Source: UBA2334 sp964396895
GTDB taxonomy: Bacteria > Pseudomonadota > Gammaproteobacteria > Burkholderiales > Burkholderiaceae_C
Direction of reading: 5' to 3'
NCBI GenBank assembly: GCA_964396895.1
Contig: CAYNGJ010000015.1
Span: forward strand, 42,698 to 106,697
Length of the DNA stretch: 64,000 nucleotides
The notes beneath the pieces were generated by a model that saw only the letters and a program-made list of their open reading frames with translations, had not been told where the DNA came from and did not search any database. Position 1 is the stretch's first letter. Each line of letters opens with the position of its first letter. Position numbers and translations under genes: made by a program. Positions 42,913-50,393 of this stretch are shown here, piece by piece.

Positions 42913-43096
42913 TCAAAGCCTCCACCCCGCCACCACCTCCAGCACATCCAACGCCAGCGCACGTAGGGCAGCGACGAGTCGCCGGTGTCAATGTGGGTTC
43001 AGGGTCCCCTCGAACATCGCCTTGGCGCAGCCGCTGCAGGGCGGCAATGGCGGCGCCCTCTGGGTAGAGCAGCGCCGACTCGGTGTCCTCCTCCGT
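42913..43096 (-). pseudogene. Decayed C-terminus of a threonine synthase-like PLP enzyme
   Basis: Three short minus-strand fragments in different frames line up in order with the C-terminus of fold-type II PLP enzymes. They are ESALLYPEGAAIAALQRLRQGD, then TGDSSLPYV, then LRALALDVLEVVAGWRL and a stop at 42913. PEGAA(x)AAL and the TG-rich phosphate loop are the matching landmarks. Each step needs a frameshift, and an in-frame TAA lies before the first fragment. No complete gene remains. The parent family is inferred from these pieces only. Confidence 0.4.
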
Positions 43097-43130
43097 CTGT
43101 TACGCGGCGGTCTGCCAGTCCCGGTTCGCC

Positions 43131-43760
43131 TCAGATCCAACCCAGGGCGCCCAACCCTGCGCCGACCGCCAGCATCCACAACAGGTGAATCCGGGTGCGC
43201 CAGACCAGCACTGCCACCGCAAGGCTCAGCGCCCAGGCGGCCCAGGGCTGTCGGCCCAGCCAGGCGGGCAGGGCGGTCACGGTGTCGGTGGTCACCGCCG
43301 GGGTGGACAGCAGCCAGCCCGTGGCCAGCATCAGCGCCACCACCACCGGTGCCAGCCCTTGTTTGAACGCACGCACCCACAGCCGCTGCTGGTGACGGTG
43401 CACCCAGCGCGTGGCCCCATAGGTGAGCAGGGAAGAGGGCAGCAGTATGGCCACCATGGACACCACCACCCCGGCCAACGCCAGGGGCCAGGCGTGCCAG
43501 CCTGCCGCCACGCCACCCCCCGCATTCAGCCCCACCTGCCACCCCAGCAAGGCCACAAACAGCACGTTGGGGCCGGGCGCGGCCTGGGCCAGGGCAATGC
43601 TGCTGGAAAACTGCAGTTCGCTCAACCAGTGCCGCTCGTCGTGCAAAAACCGGTGCATGTCGGGCACGGTGGCGATGGCGCCACCAATGGAGAGCAGGGA
43701 CAACGTGGCAAAGTGCAGGAACAGCGCCACCCAGTCGGCCAGACCAAGTGAGGTGATCAT
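43131..43760 (-). CDS. chrA: Chromate transporter, short-chain ChrA half (second subunit)
   Basis: The 209-residue membrane protein has one CHR domain with about six membrane segments. The signature is ALAQAAPGPNVLFVALLGWQVG, and the family's N-terminal FLHFATLSLLSIGGAIATVP is present. Short ChrA proteins work in pairs with opposite membrane topology to expel chromate. The start overlaps the end of the upstream half-gene by four bases, so both are made together. A physiological substrate other than chromate is possible. Confidence 0.88.
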   Translation of the reverse strand: MITSLGLADWVALFLHFATLSLLSIGGAIATVPDMHRFLHDERHWLSELQFSSSIALAQAAPGPNVLFVALLGWQVGLNAGGGVAAGWHAWPLALAGVVVSMVAILLPSSLLTYGATRWVHRHQQRLWVRAFKQGLAPVVVALMLATGWLLSTPAVTTDTVTALPAWLGRQPWAAWALSLAVAVLVWRTRIHLLWMLAVGAGLGALGWI

Positions 43761-44398
43761 GGGGATGGGAGGGATTGGTGGGATGGTGTGGCCGCAGGCC
43801 GCGCCTGACGGCTGATGGCCAGCGCCGCCACAGCGGTCACCAGCGGGGCCAGTCCCAGCAGCACCCAGGCCAGCGGCCAGCGCAGCACGCCCACCATCAC
43901 AAACCCCAGCAACACCAGTACCGCGCAGCCGGTGGTGCCCATGGGGTTGTGGCGCAGTGGGCCCAGCATTTTCAGGCCAGTGCCGGCGATCAGCCCTGCG
44001 GCCACGGCACCCAGACCGCGAAGCGCGCCGTGCACGGCCGGTGCCTCAACCCAGGCACTGACCAGCACCACCAGCAGCAGCATGATGCACAAGGGCAGGG
44101 TGAGCATGCCCGCTAGGGCGGCCATGGCGCCACCCGCACCGAAAAAGCGCCCCCCCAGCATCAGCGACATGTTGACCACGTTGGGCCCGGGCATGATCTG
44201 CGCCACCGCCCAATCTTCCAAAAACTGCTCGTTGCTGAGCCAGCGGCGCTTTTCCACCATCTCGCGCTGGACCAGCGCCACCACACCGCCAAAGCCTTGC
44301 AGAGCCAGCCAGGAAAAGGCCCAGAACAACGCGGTTTTGGAGGCAGGTTGGGCCAAGTTTGGCACGCCAGTCATGGGCGTTGTGGCATTCAAATGCAT
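43757..44398 (-). CDS. chrA: Chromate transporter, short-chain ChrA half (first subunit)
   Basis: The 213-residue partner of the gene above. It carries the CHR signature WAVAQIMPGPNVVNMSLMLGGRFFG and the opening FSWLALQGFGGVVALVQREMV, with about six membrane segments. The start is ATG at 44398, whose first base is also the last base of a dispersed repeat (AGCTA). The actual start may instead be an internal Met (MTGVPN, ninth residue). The gene overlaps the second half by four bases. The next minus-strand gene upstream is an SDR reductase. Confidence 0.88.
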   Translation of the reverse strand: MHLNATTPMTGVPNLAQPASKTALFWAFSWLALQGFGGVVALVQREMVEKRRWLSNEQFLEDWAVAQIMPGPNVVNMSLMLGGRFFGAGGAMAALAGMLTLPLCIMLLLVVLVSAWVEAPAVHGALRGLGAVAAGLIAGTGLKMLGPLRHNPMGTTGCAVLVLLGFVMVGVLRWPLAWVLLGLAPLVTAVAALAISRQARPAATPSHQSLPSP

Positions 44399-44445
44399 AG
44401 CTTAAAAGTGAATACAGTCATGCGCTATGTGGCAATTTGTTGTTA
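44396..44445 (-). repeat. GCGC-N19-AGCT dispersed repeat, copy F (at the chrA start)
   Basis: On the minus strand GCGC (44422-44425) is followed after exactly 19 bases by AGCTA (44398-44402). AAATTGCCACATA precedes the GCGC, matching the GCCTCTA arm of the family. The interior is the most divergent of the six copies. The final A of AGCTA is the first base of the chrA start codon. Confidence 0.6.
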
Positions 44446-44450
44446 ATTTT

Positions 44451-45194
44451 TCACACCGTCATACCACCGGCCACTTCCAGCACCGCACCATTGACGTAGC
44501 TTGCCTCGTCGCTGGCCAAAAAGGCGTAAACGTTGGCGATTTCCTCGGGTCGGCCCAGGCGCTTGAGTGGCACGCGGTGCTCCATTTCGGCAATCACTTT
44601 GTCGGGAATGGTGCTGAGGATGGGGGTGGCCACAAAGCCTGGGGCCACGGCGTTCACGCGGATGCCTTTGGGACCCAGTTCGCGACTCCAGGTTTTGGTG
44701 AAACCGATCACGCCAAACTTGGTGGCCGCGTAATTGGTTTGCCCGAAGTTGCCATAAATGCCGACCACCGAACTCGCGTTCAGGATGACGCCACTGCCTT
44801 GGGCCACCATGGTGTCGGCCACCGCTTGCGTGCAGTGAAAAACGCCGCGCAGGTTGACGTCAATGACCTTGTCAAACTGCTCCAGTGTCATCTTTTGCAG
44901 CCGTGCATCCTGCGTGATGCCGGCGTTGTTCACCAGCACGTCAATGCGGCCAAACCGCTCTTTCACCTGGGCGACCACGGCGTCCACCATGTCCCGTTGG
45001 GTCACATCCATCACGAAGCCGATGGACTCCGCACCCAGCGCCTTGCAACGGACCACGGCATCGTCCACGGCGGACTGCTTCATGTCGCACACCACGACCA
45101 CGGCGCCTTCGGCGGCAAATTTCATGGCGGTGGCCATGCCAATGCCCTGGGCAGCGCCGGTGATGATGCTGACCTTGTTGTTCAATCGTTTCAT
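44451..45194 (-). CDS. SDR family oxidoreductase (FabG-like 3-oxoacyl reductase)
   Basis: The 247-residue short-chain dehydrogenase has the NAD(P) motif TGAAQGIG, NNAG, and the catalytic S-Y-K set (SSVVGIYGNFGQTNYAATK). The C-terminal GGMTV and overall length fit FabG-type 3-oxoacyl-ACP or acetoacetyl-CoA reductases. An acidic residue in VVCDM after strand 2 suggests NAD rather than NADP preference. It is not next to other fatty-acid or PHB genes, so its substrate is open. The gene is transcribed toward chrA. Confidence 0.88.
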   Translation of the reverse strand: MKRLNNKVSIITGAAQGIGMATAMKFAAEGAVVVVCDMKQSAVDDAVVRCKALGAESIGFVMDVTQRDMVDAVVAQVKERFGRIDVLVNNAGITQDARLQKMTLEQFDKVIDVNLRGVFHCTQAVADTMVAQGSGVILNASSVVGIYGNFGQTNYAATKFGVIGFTKTWSRELGPKGIRVNAVAPGFVATPILSTIPDKVIAEMEHRVPLKRLGRPEEIANVYAFLASDEASYVNGAVLEVAGGMTV

Positions 45195-45272
45195 GTTTTG
45201 GGGTAATGGCTGGTTTGAGAAAAGCGCCCACGGGGCGCAAGGGTGTGTGGGCGGTGCACGGGGTGTGGCCGC

Positions 45273-45887
45273 TCAATCGACATTGTGCACAGGCGTGTGC
45301 CACACCAGCCGCCCCTGACCACCGTCGTTCAGACGTTGCTCAAAGGTGGCGGCCTGCGCGTCGGGCAGGCTGAGGGTCAGCGTCACCACGCTGCCGTGTG
45401 CCACGGCCAGCAACTGGGCTTGCTGCTGCTCAATTTCGCGGCGCACCCAGCCTTCCAGCGCATAGGGCACGCTGCATTGACGTTGCACCAAGCGTTGCAG
45501 GGGCACGAGTTGGGCATTGGCCTTGGCGCTCAGCAAGGCCTGGGCCACGGCGTCGGTGTAGGCACGGACCAGGCCGCCAGCACCCAGTTTGACACCCCCA
45601 AAGTAACGCACCACGGTGGCCAGACAACCGTCCAGCGCCTGGTGGCGCATCACGTCAAGCATGGGGCGGCCTGCGGTGCCGCCGGGTTCGCCATCGTCGT
45701 TGGCGGCCGACTGACCACCAGCCAACAAGGCCCAGCACACATGCGCCGCAGTCGGATGCTGCTGCTTGAGCCCGGTCACCCGCGCCAACGCCGCCGCGCG
45801 GTTGCCCACGGGCTCCACACACGCCAGGAAACGGCTTTTTTTGATGGTGAGTTCGGCGTGCGCGGCGCTCAGCAGTGTCTGGCTCAT
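45273..45887 (-). CDS. IMPACT/YigZ family protein
   Basis: The 204-residue protein has the UPF0029 N-terminal domain (SRFLACVEPVGNRAAALA, AAHVCWALLAGG, NDDGEPGGTAGRPML). A second alpha-beta domain of the YigZ type follows. DDGEPGGTAG is the family hallmark. The eukaryotic relative IMPACT regulates translation; the bacterial function is not settled. ATG 45887 starts the conserved part, while the upstream frame has none. A 30-bp dyad lies about 90 bases upstream. Confidence 0.9.
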   Translation of the reverse strand: MSQTLLSAAHAELTIKKSRFLACVEPVGNRAAALARVTGLKQQHPTAAHVCWALLAGGQSAANDDGEPGGTAGRPMLDVMRHQALDGCLATVVRYFGGVKLGAGGLVRAYTDAVAQALLSAKANAQLVPLQRLVQRQCSVPYALEGWVRREIEQQQAQLLAVAHGSVVTLTLSLPDAQAATFEQRLNDGGQGRLVWHTPVHNVD

Positions 45888-45976
45888 GCGGCGATTGTCG
45901 TCAAAGCGGTTTTGACAGGGTCTGCACTGGCGCCGAGTTGACTGAGGCACCGAACGAGGCCACACGCCAGCATGTG

Positions 45977-46006
45977 TTACATTATTCCACGATGTATATT
46001 ATGTAA
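45977..46006. promoter_or_regulatory. 30-bp AT-rich dyad
   Basis: TTACATTAT (45977-45985) and ATTATGTAA (45998-46006) are inverted with one mismatch per arm around a 12-base centre. It sits in the 227-base space between the IMPACT gene and the end of the penicillin acylase gene, the usual place for the IMPACT promoter. It could be an operator. The rest of this gap shows nothing clear. Confidence 0.35.
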
Positions 46007-46114
46007 AGTCATGCAGAGGCAAACCGCACCATCACAGATGCAGACAACCGACCCCGCCCACTTCGGGCCTGGGCCCGTGCATGGATCGGCAACGGCCTTT
46101 CAGGCCCCGTGCAG

Positions 46115-48766
46115 TCAGGGCAACACCTGCATTGACTGGGTCCACTGCGTGGGCTGCAGCTGCAAGGCGCGGTATTGCACCTTGGCCCAGGTGGTGGACA
46201 TGTCGCGGTAGCGCGGTGACCACACGTTGCCGCTCTGGCCCGTTTGGTAGATGAATGCGCTGTTGTCCAGGTCGGCCAAGTCGTACACCGCGCGCAGCGA
46301 TGCGGCGTGCCGGTTGGCGTAGGGCTGTGCCGGGTTGTCCAGCTGGAATTGACCCACGTTGACCGTGAAGGTGTCGCCCCCAGTGGGCACACTGACCTCG
46401 AACGCCGGTGCCAGCGCCTTGACGTTACTGAACGGTTGGTGTTTAGACACCGCGGGGTGGGCTTGCCCCCAGCGCCATTGATCCACACGGGGGCCGTGCC
46501 GGGTCTGCAATTCCGTCAATGCAGTGCTCAGCGCCCGTGAGGACGCTTCGGCACAACCGCCCTCCCCGCACCAAAAGCCATCGTTGCGGGCCAACGCGTC
46601 TTCCATGGCGGTGCGGAAATGGCGCTTGCCGTAGAGGGACTTGGTCCGTGCCTCGCCCAGTGTGCGGACCAACGCTTGCCGTGTGAACACGTCCACCCAT
46701 GCGGTGAAGATCAGGGGTGCGGCGTGGTCGGCCCGCATCACGCCGTCAAAGTGGGCCAAGGCCTGTTGCGCGGCGACGGCCAAGGGGTGGTCGGAAGGGG
46801 TGTTTTGCAACACCGGCAACAGCTTCAAAGTGGCCAGGGAGAGCTCATCGGCTTGCAAGGCCTGCATGGACTGCCGCGTGTGGCGGGGGGTGGCCGCCAG
46901 CAGGGCCTCAATGCGCTGCTGGCGGTGGGGGTGCGTCCAGTCCTGGGTGATGAAGTGCGGGTAGTCGGAGCCGTGGATGCGCTGGTTGGCGGTGGCCAGC
47001 CAGCCCCGCTGCTGCGCTTGGGCAGAGGCCGCCCGCTGGGCCGCCGCCACTGCCGGGCTGGTGCCGGGGGTGAATGCCGGTGTTGACGGTTCGCCCAGGC
47101 GGGTTTCGGGTGTGTCGGCGTAGGGTATCCAGCCCTGCCAGTCGTAACGCGCATCCCAGCCGGGCGACGGCGCCACACCCCGAATGTCATTGTCCGGGGC
47201 GCGAACGGGCACTTTGCCTGCGGCCTTGTAGGCCACGTGGCCCTGCACATCGGCCACCACCACGTTCTGCATGGGCGAGTGGTAATGGCGGTACGCGGCG
47301 AGCAGCTCATCCACACTGCGGGCGCGGTTGCCTTCCAGCCCGGCCAGCACCGTGTGGTTGTCGGCGTCCAGCGCGCTCCAGCGCAATGCCAACACGAACT
47401 GGCGGGTGTCCAGCAGTTCGGCGTGACTGGATTGGGCATCGCTGAGCACCGGGCCGTGGCGCGTGGTGCGCACCGTGTGGTGGACGTCGCCTTGCCCTTT
47501 GACGCGGATGGTTTCCTCGCGGGTGTCAAAGTCGGCCCAGGCGGCTGGCTGGCCGGGGGGCGCGGGCACGCGGTACTGCGCGGGGTTGGCGGGGTTGACT
47601 TGTTCCAGATACAGGTCTTGCACGTCAGGGGCGGTGTTGGTGAAGCCCCAGGCCAGGTGGGCATTGCGCCCCAGCACCACAAAAGGCAGGCCCGGCAGGG
47701 TGGCGCCCGTGACGTTCAGTTCGCCCTGCCCCGCCGCCGTCGGTGCCTGCAAACGTGCAAAGTACCAGACGGCAGGGGCGCTCAGGCCCAAGTGGGGGTC
47801 ATTGGCCAACAATGGCCGCCCACTGTGGGTGCGCGAGCCCGCCACCACCCAGTTGTTGGAGCCCTTGCCATCCACCTCGCCCAGGGTGTGGGCCCAGTCG
47901 TTGACCGACTGCGCCAGTGTGGCGGACGCGGTGCGCGTCAATTTTGCATAAAAAGTGCCTCCAGCGCTTTCCCTTATTGGGTTGTCAGCTGCACTTTTTT
48001 TATTGAATTTGTCCGACTGATCGGCATACACGCCCAGGCCCCGGTACAGCTGGGCCAAGTCGGCGGTGGCGGCAGGCAGCTCGCCGGGGTAAGCCGGGAA
48101 CAGTTGCCACAGGCGCTGGGTGTCCAACACCTGCAAGGCGGTGAGCCGCGCGAACTCGTTGCCCCAGTTGCCGCCCAGGTCCAGCGCCATCATGAGCGCC
48201 CAGCCCATGGCGTCGATGGGGGTCCAAAATTGGCCTTTTCGGGCGGCGCTGCGCGGGTCAATGCCCAGTGCCAGGAACTCGGGGGTGAGTGACTGGTGGC
48301 TGTGCGCCATGAAGGTGTTCACGCCATCGGCGTAGGCTTGCAGGGCGGCCTGGGCATGGGTAGGCAACCCTTGCCACTGGCGCTCGGCGGCCTGGGGCAA
48401 GCCGAGCGTGCGCAGCAGCTTGTCGGTGGGCAGGGTGGCAGGGCCCAGCACTTCCGACAACGTGCCATGCATCACCCGGCGGTTGAACTCCAGTTGCCAC
48501 GCCCGTTCCTGCGCGTGCACCATGCCCAGGGTTTTGAAGGCATCGAGCGGGTTCTGGGCCAGGATGTGCGTGACGTCGGCGGGGTCGCGCCTGACCTGCA
48601 CCGCTGCGCTCAAGCCCGGCAGATGCGCAACGCCCTGCATTTGGGGCAGGCTGCGCAGGGCATACACGGCGGTGGTGGCACCGGCGATCAGCGCGGCCGC
48701 GCCCAACAGGCCCATCACGGCCAGGGAAATTCGGGTCAGTCGGGTCAATCGGGTCAATCGGTTCAT
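46115..48766 (-). CDS. Penicillin acylase family protein with in-frame repeat insertion
   Basis: This is an 883-residue Ntn hydrolase of the penicillin G acylase/AHL acylase family. A membrane anchor or signal lies near residues 13-36. The nucleophile is Ser303 in GKGSNNWVVAGS, which becomes the N-terminus of the beta chain after self-cleavage. Other landmarks are RPLLANDPHLGLSAPAVWYF and WGFTNTAPDVQDLY. Natural substrates could be acyl-homoserine lactones or other acyl amides. Residues about 255-275 are coded by a copy of a dispersed repeat placed in the spacer before the serine. The N-terminus has a tandem RLT repeat. It is last in the tadA-DUF2062-ldcA direction. Confidence 0.9.
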   Translation of the reverse strand: MNRLTRLTRLTRISLAVMGLLGAAALIAGATTAVYALRSLPQMQGVAHLPGLSAAVQVRRDPADVTHILAQNPLDAFKTLGMVHAQERAWQLEFNRRVMHGTLSEVLGPATLPTDKLLRTLGLPQAAERQWQGLPTHAQAALQAYADGVNTFMAHSHQSLTPEFLALGIDPRSAARKGQFWTPIDAMGWALMMALDLGGNWGNEFARLTALQVLDTQRLWQLFPAYPGELPAATADLAQLYRGLGVYADQSDKFNKKSAADNPIRESAGGTFYAKLTRTASATLAQSVNDWAHTLGEVDGKGSNNWVVAGSRTHSGRPLLANDPHLGLSAPAVWYFARLQAPTAAGQGELNVTGATLPGLPFVVLGRNAHLAWGFTNTAPDVQDLYLEQVNPANPAQYRVPAPPGQPAAWADFDTREETIRVKGQGDVHHTVRTTRHGPVLSDAQSSHAELLDTRQFVLALRWSALDADNHTVLAGLEGNRARSVDELLAAYRHYHSPMQNVVVADVQGHVAYKAAGKVPVRAPDNDIRGVAPSPGWDARYDWQGWIPYADTPETRLGEPSTPAFTPGTSPAVAAAQRAASAQAQQRGWLATANQRIHGSDYPHFITQDWTHPHRQQRIEALLAATPRHTRQSMQALQADELSLATLKLLPVLQNTPSDHPLAVAAQQALAHFDGVMRADHAAPLIFTAWVDVFTRQALVRTLGEARTKSLYGKRHFRTAMEDALARNDGFWCGEGGCAEASSRALSTALTELQTRHGPRVDQWRWGQAHPAVSKHQPFSNVKALAPAFEVSVPTGGDTFTVNVGQFQLDNPAQPYANRHAASLRAVYDLADLDNSAFIYQTGQSGNVWSPRYRDMSTTWAKVQYRALQLQPTQWTQSMQVLP
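47947..48001 (+). repeat. GCGC-N19-AGCT dispersed repeat, copy D (inside a coding sequence)
   Basis: GCGC is at 47964-47967 and AGCTG at 47987-47991, 19 bases apart, flanked by AAAAAGTGCCTCCA and GCACTTTTTTTATTG. It lies antisense within the penicillin acylase gene and keeps the frame open, coding for KKSAADNPIRESAGGTF. This is the best preserved copy in its flanks. Confidence 0.75.
48731..48766. repeat. Tandem 9-bp repeat at the acylase start codon
   Basis: Four units of 9 bp (TCGGGTCAG, TCGGGTCAA, TCGGGTCAA, TCGGTTCAT) lie in a row. On the minus strand they code MNRLTRLTRLTR, the basic N-terminus before the hydrophobic signal of the acylase. Copy-number change would alter the positive charge without breaking the frame. 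Confidence 0.7.
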
Positions 48767-48801
48767 GGTGTGGTCGGGGCGGCTGAAGCCCGGTCAGTTG
48801 T

Positions 48802-49806
48802 TCAGTCCCAAAACATCAGGGCTTCTTTGCCCATGAGGTGCAGTTCCACCGGTTTGCCCACAGGCAACAGCACCTTGGTGGGCACATGGCCAAAAGGCAG
48901 CTCGCCCAAAACGGGCACTCCGTGCGGACACCTGTCGGTGGGCGCCGACAGTTGTTGGCGCAACCAGTCGGTGACGGAGCGGAGCTTGAACCCACGGTCG
49001 TGGGGCACGGGTTTGTACTGGGTGAACTGGCCCATCAGCACGGCTTGCTGCTGTCCCAGGATGCCCGCATACAACAATTGGGTGAGCATGCGCTCCACCC
49101 GGTAGGGGTGCTCGCCCACGTCTTCCAGAAACAGAATGCCGCCGGGCACCGAGGGCATCCACGGCGTACCCACCAGCGAACACAGCACCGCGAGGTTGCC
49201 GCCCCACAGCACGGCGTTGTGGATGCTGACCGCGGGCTCGTCGCCGGTGGCCACGGGGCGGTCGTGTTTAGGCACCCGCCAACCCGTGCCCTCGCCCAGG
49301 CCACAGAGCAGGTCTTCGAAGCAGGATTCCATGATGTCATCGGGCACCGGGGCTTCGTCCGTGCCCAGTGCCGGGTCGGCACCAAAGTCTTCCCCCAGCG
49401 CCGGACCAGCCCAGGTCACGGCCCCCTGCCCCAAGTCGCCTTGGGTGCGTTGCCGGTGCGCCATCAGGCCGAGTTGCAAAGCGGTGAAATCACTCAGGCC
49501 CACCCAGTGCATGCCCGCTTCGATGGATTGGGCCACCGCGTCAAACGGGAGTTGCGGCAACAGGCGGGTGAGGCCGTAGCCACCTCGGGAAATGAGGGCC
49601 ACATCGGCCTGGCTGGCGGCGGCGCGGGCAATGGCGGCCAGCCTGACCTCGTCGGGACCGGCAAACCGCTGGTGGCTGCGCAGGGCGTCGGCATCCACCT
49701 CGACGGTGTGGCCCAGGGTCTTCAGCCTGTTGATGCCCCGGCGAAACGCCGTTTTGTCGCGCACGGCACCGGAGGGGGAGTAGATGTAAATGTGTTTGTG
49801 GGTCAC
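48802..49806 (-). CDS. ldcA: LD-carboxypeptidase (S66 family)
   Basis: LD-carboxypeptidase removes the terminal D-Ala from tetrapeptide stems during peptidoglycan recycling in the cytoplasm. The 334-residue protein shows LISRGGYGLTRLLPQL and the nucleophile Ser105 in VGLSDFTAL. The glutamate is probably in FLEDVGEHPYRVERML and the histidine in FGHVPTK, completing the Ser-Glu-His set. The start is GTG 49806, overlapping the DUF2062 stop (GTGA), with YIYSPSG immediately after. It belongs to the tadA-DUF2062-ldcA operon. Confidence 0.9.
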   Translation of the reverse strand: MTHKHIYIYSPSGAVRDKTAFRRGINRLKTLGHTVEVDADALRSHQRFAGPDEVRLAAIARAAASQADVALISRGGYGLTRLLPQLPFDAVAQSIEAGMHWVGLSDFTALQLGLMAHRQRTQGDLGQGAVTWAGPALGEDFGADPALGTDEAPVPDDIMESCFEDLLCGLGEGTGWRVPKHDRPVATGDEPAVSIHNAVLWGGNLAVLCSLVGTPWMPSVPGGILFLEDVGEHPYRVERMLTQLLYAGILGQQQAVLMGQFTQYKPVPHDRGFKLRSVTDWLRQQLSAPTDRCPHGVPVLGELPFGHVPTKVLLPVGKPVELHLMGKEALMFWD

Positions 49807-50393
49807 GGTGAGCTGCCTTTGCGTTGTTTGACGCTGTTGAGTCGTTGGCGGCGGCGCCAGCGGGTGCGGGCCACCCAGATCAGGCTGGTCAGGGCGTAAA
49901 CCACCAGCCCACCGGTCACGGCGAAGATGACCAGCCCCACCACCAGGGGTTTGCCCACGCCGGTGAGGTAGGTCCAAAAGCGCGCCAACTGCTGGCCCAG
50001 GCTGCGGGCCTCCTGCTTCACCGGGTCAGGCGCTTGGGCCAGTACCTCTTGGGCGTTTTGCGCCACCGTGGGGGGCTCGCCCACCAGCTTCACCCCCAGC
50101 TTGTAGGCGGCGTAGTACACCGGTCCAAAGGTCACGGGGTTGGTCACCAGGGTGCTGCCCATGGCCACTGGCAGGTTGGCCCGCAGCAGCACGGCGGTGG
50201 CAGCAGAAAAGGGGATTTGCGCCACCGGAATCAAAAAGCCAAAAAAGATGCCAATGGCCAGGCCCAGTGCCAGGCCCTTGCGGCTCATGTGCCACAGGCG
50301 GGGGTGGTACAGGGCGGGGCCCAGCCATTTCAACCAGCGGTTGTGCTGAACACTTTCCCGCGTGGGCAGTTGTTTTTTGAGCCAGGCGTTCAT
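49803..50393 (-). CDS. DUF2062 membrane protein
   Basis: The 196-residue protein has three hydrophobic segments (GLALGLAIGIFFGFLIPVAQIPF, a weaker middle one and LVVGLVIFAVTGGLVVYALTSLIWV). The DUF2062 hallmarks ALGLAIGIFFGFLIP and VTNPVTFGPVYYAAY are clear. Function is unknown. ATG 50393 overlaps the stop of the upstream TadA fusion by four bases, and its own stop overlaps the ldcA start. The three genes are thus translationally linked. Confidence 0.88.
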   Translation of the reverse strand: MNAWLKKQLPTRESVQHNRWLKWLGPALYHPRLWHMSRKGLALGLAIGIFFGFLIPVAQIPFSAATAVLLRANLPVAMGSTLVTNPVTFGPVYYAAYKLGVKLVGEPPTVAQNAQEVLAQAPDPVKQEARSLGQQLARFWTYLTGVGKPLVVGLVIFAVTGGLVVYALTSLIWVARTRWRRRQRLNSVKQRKGSSP

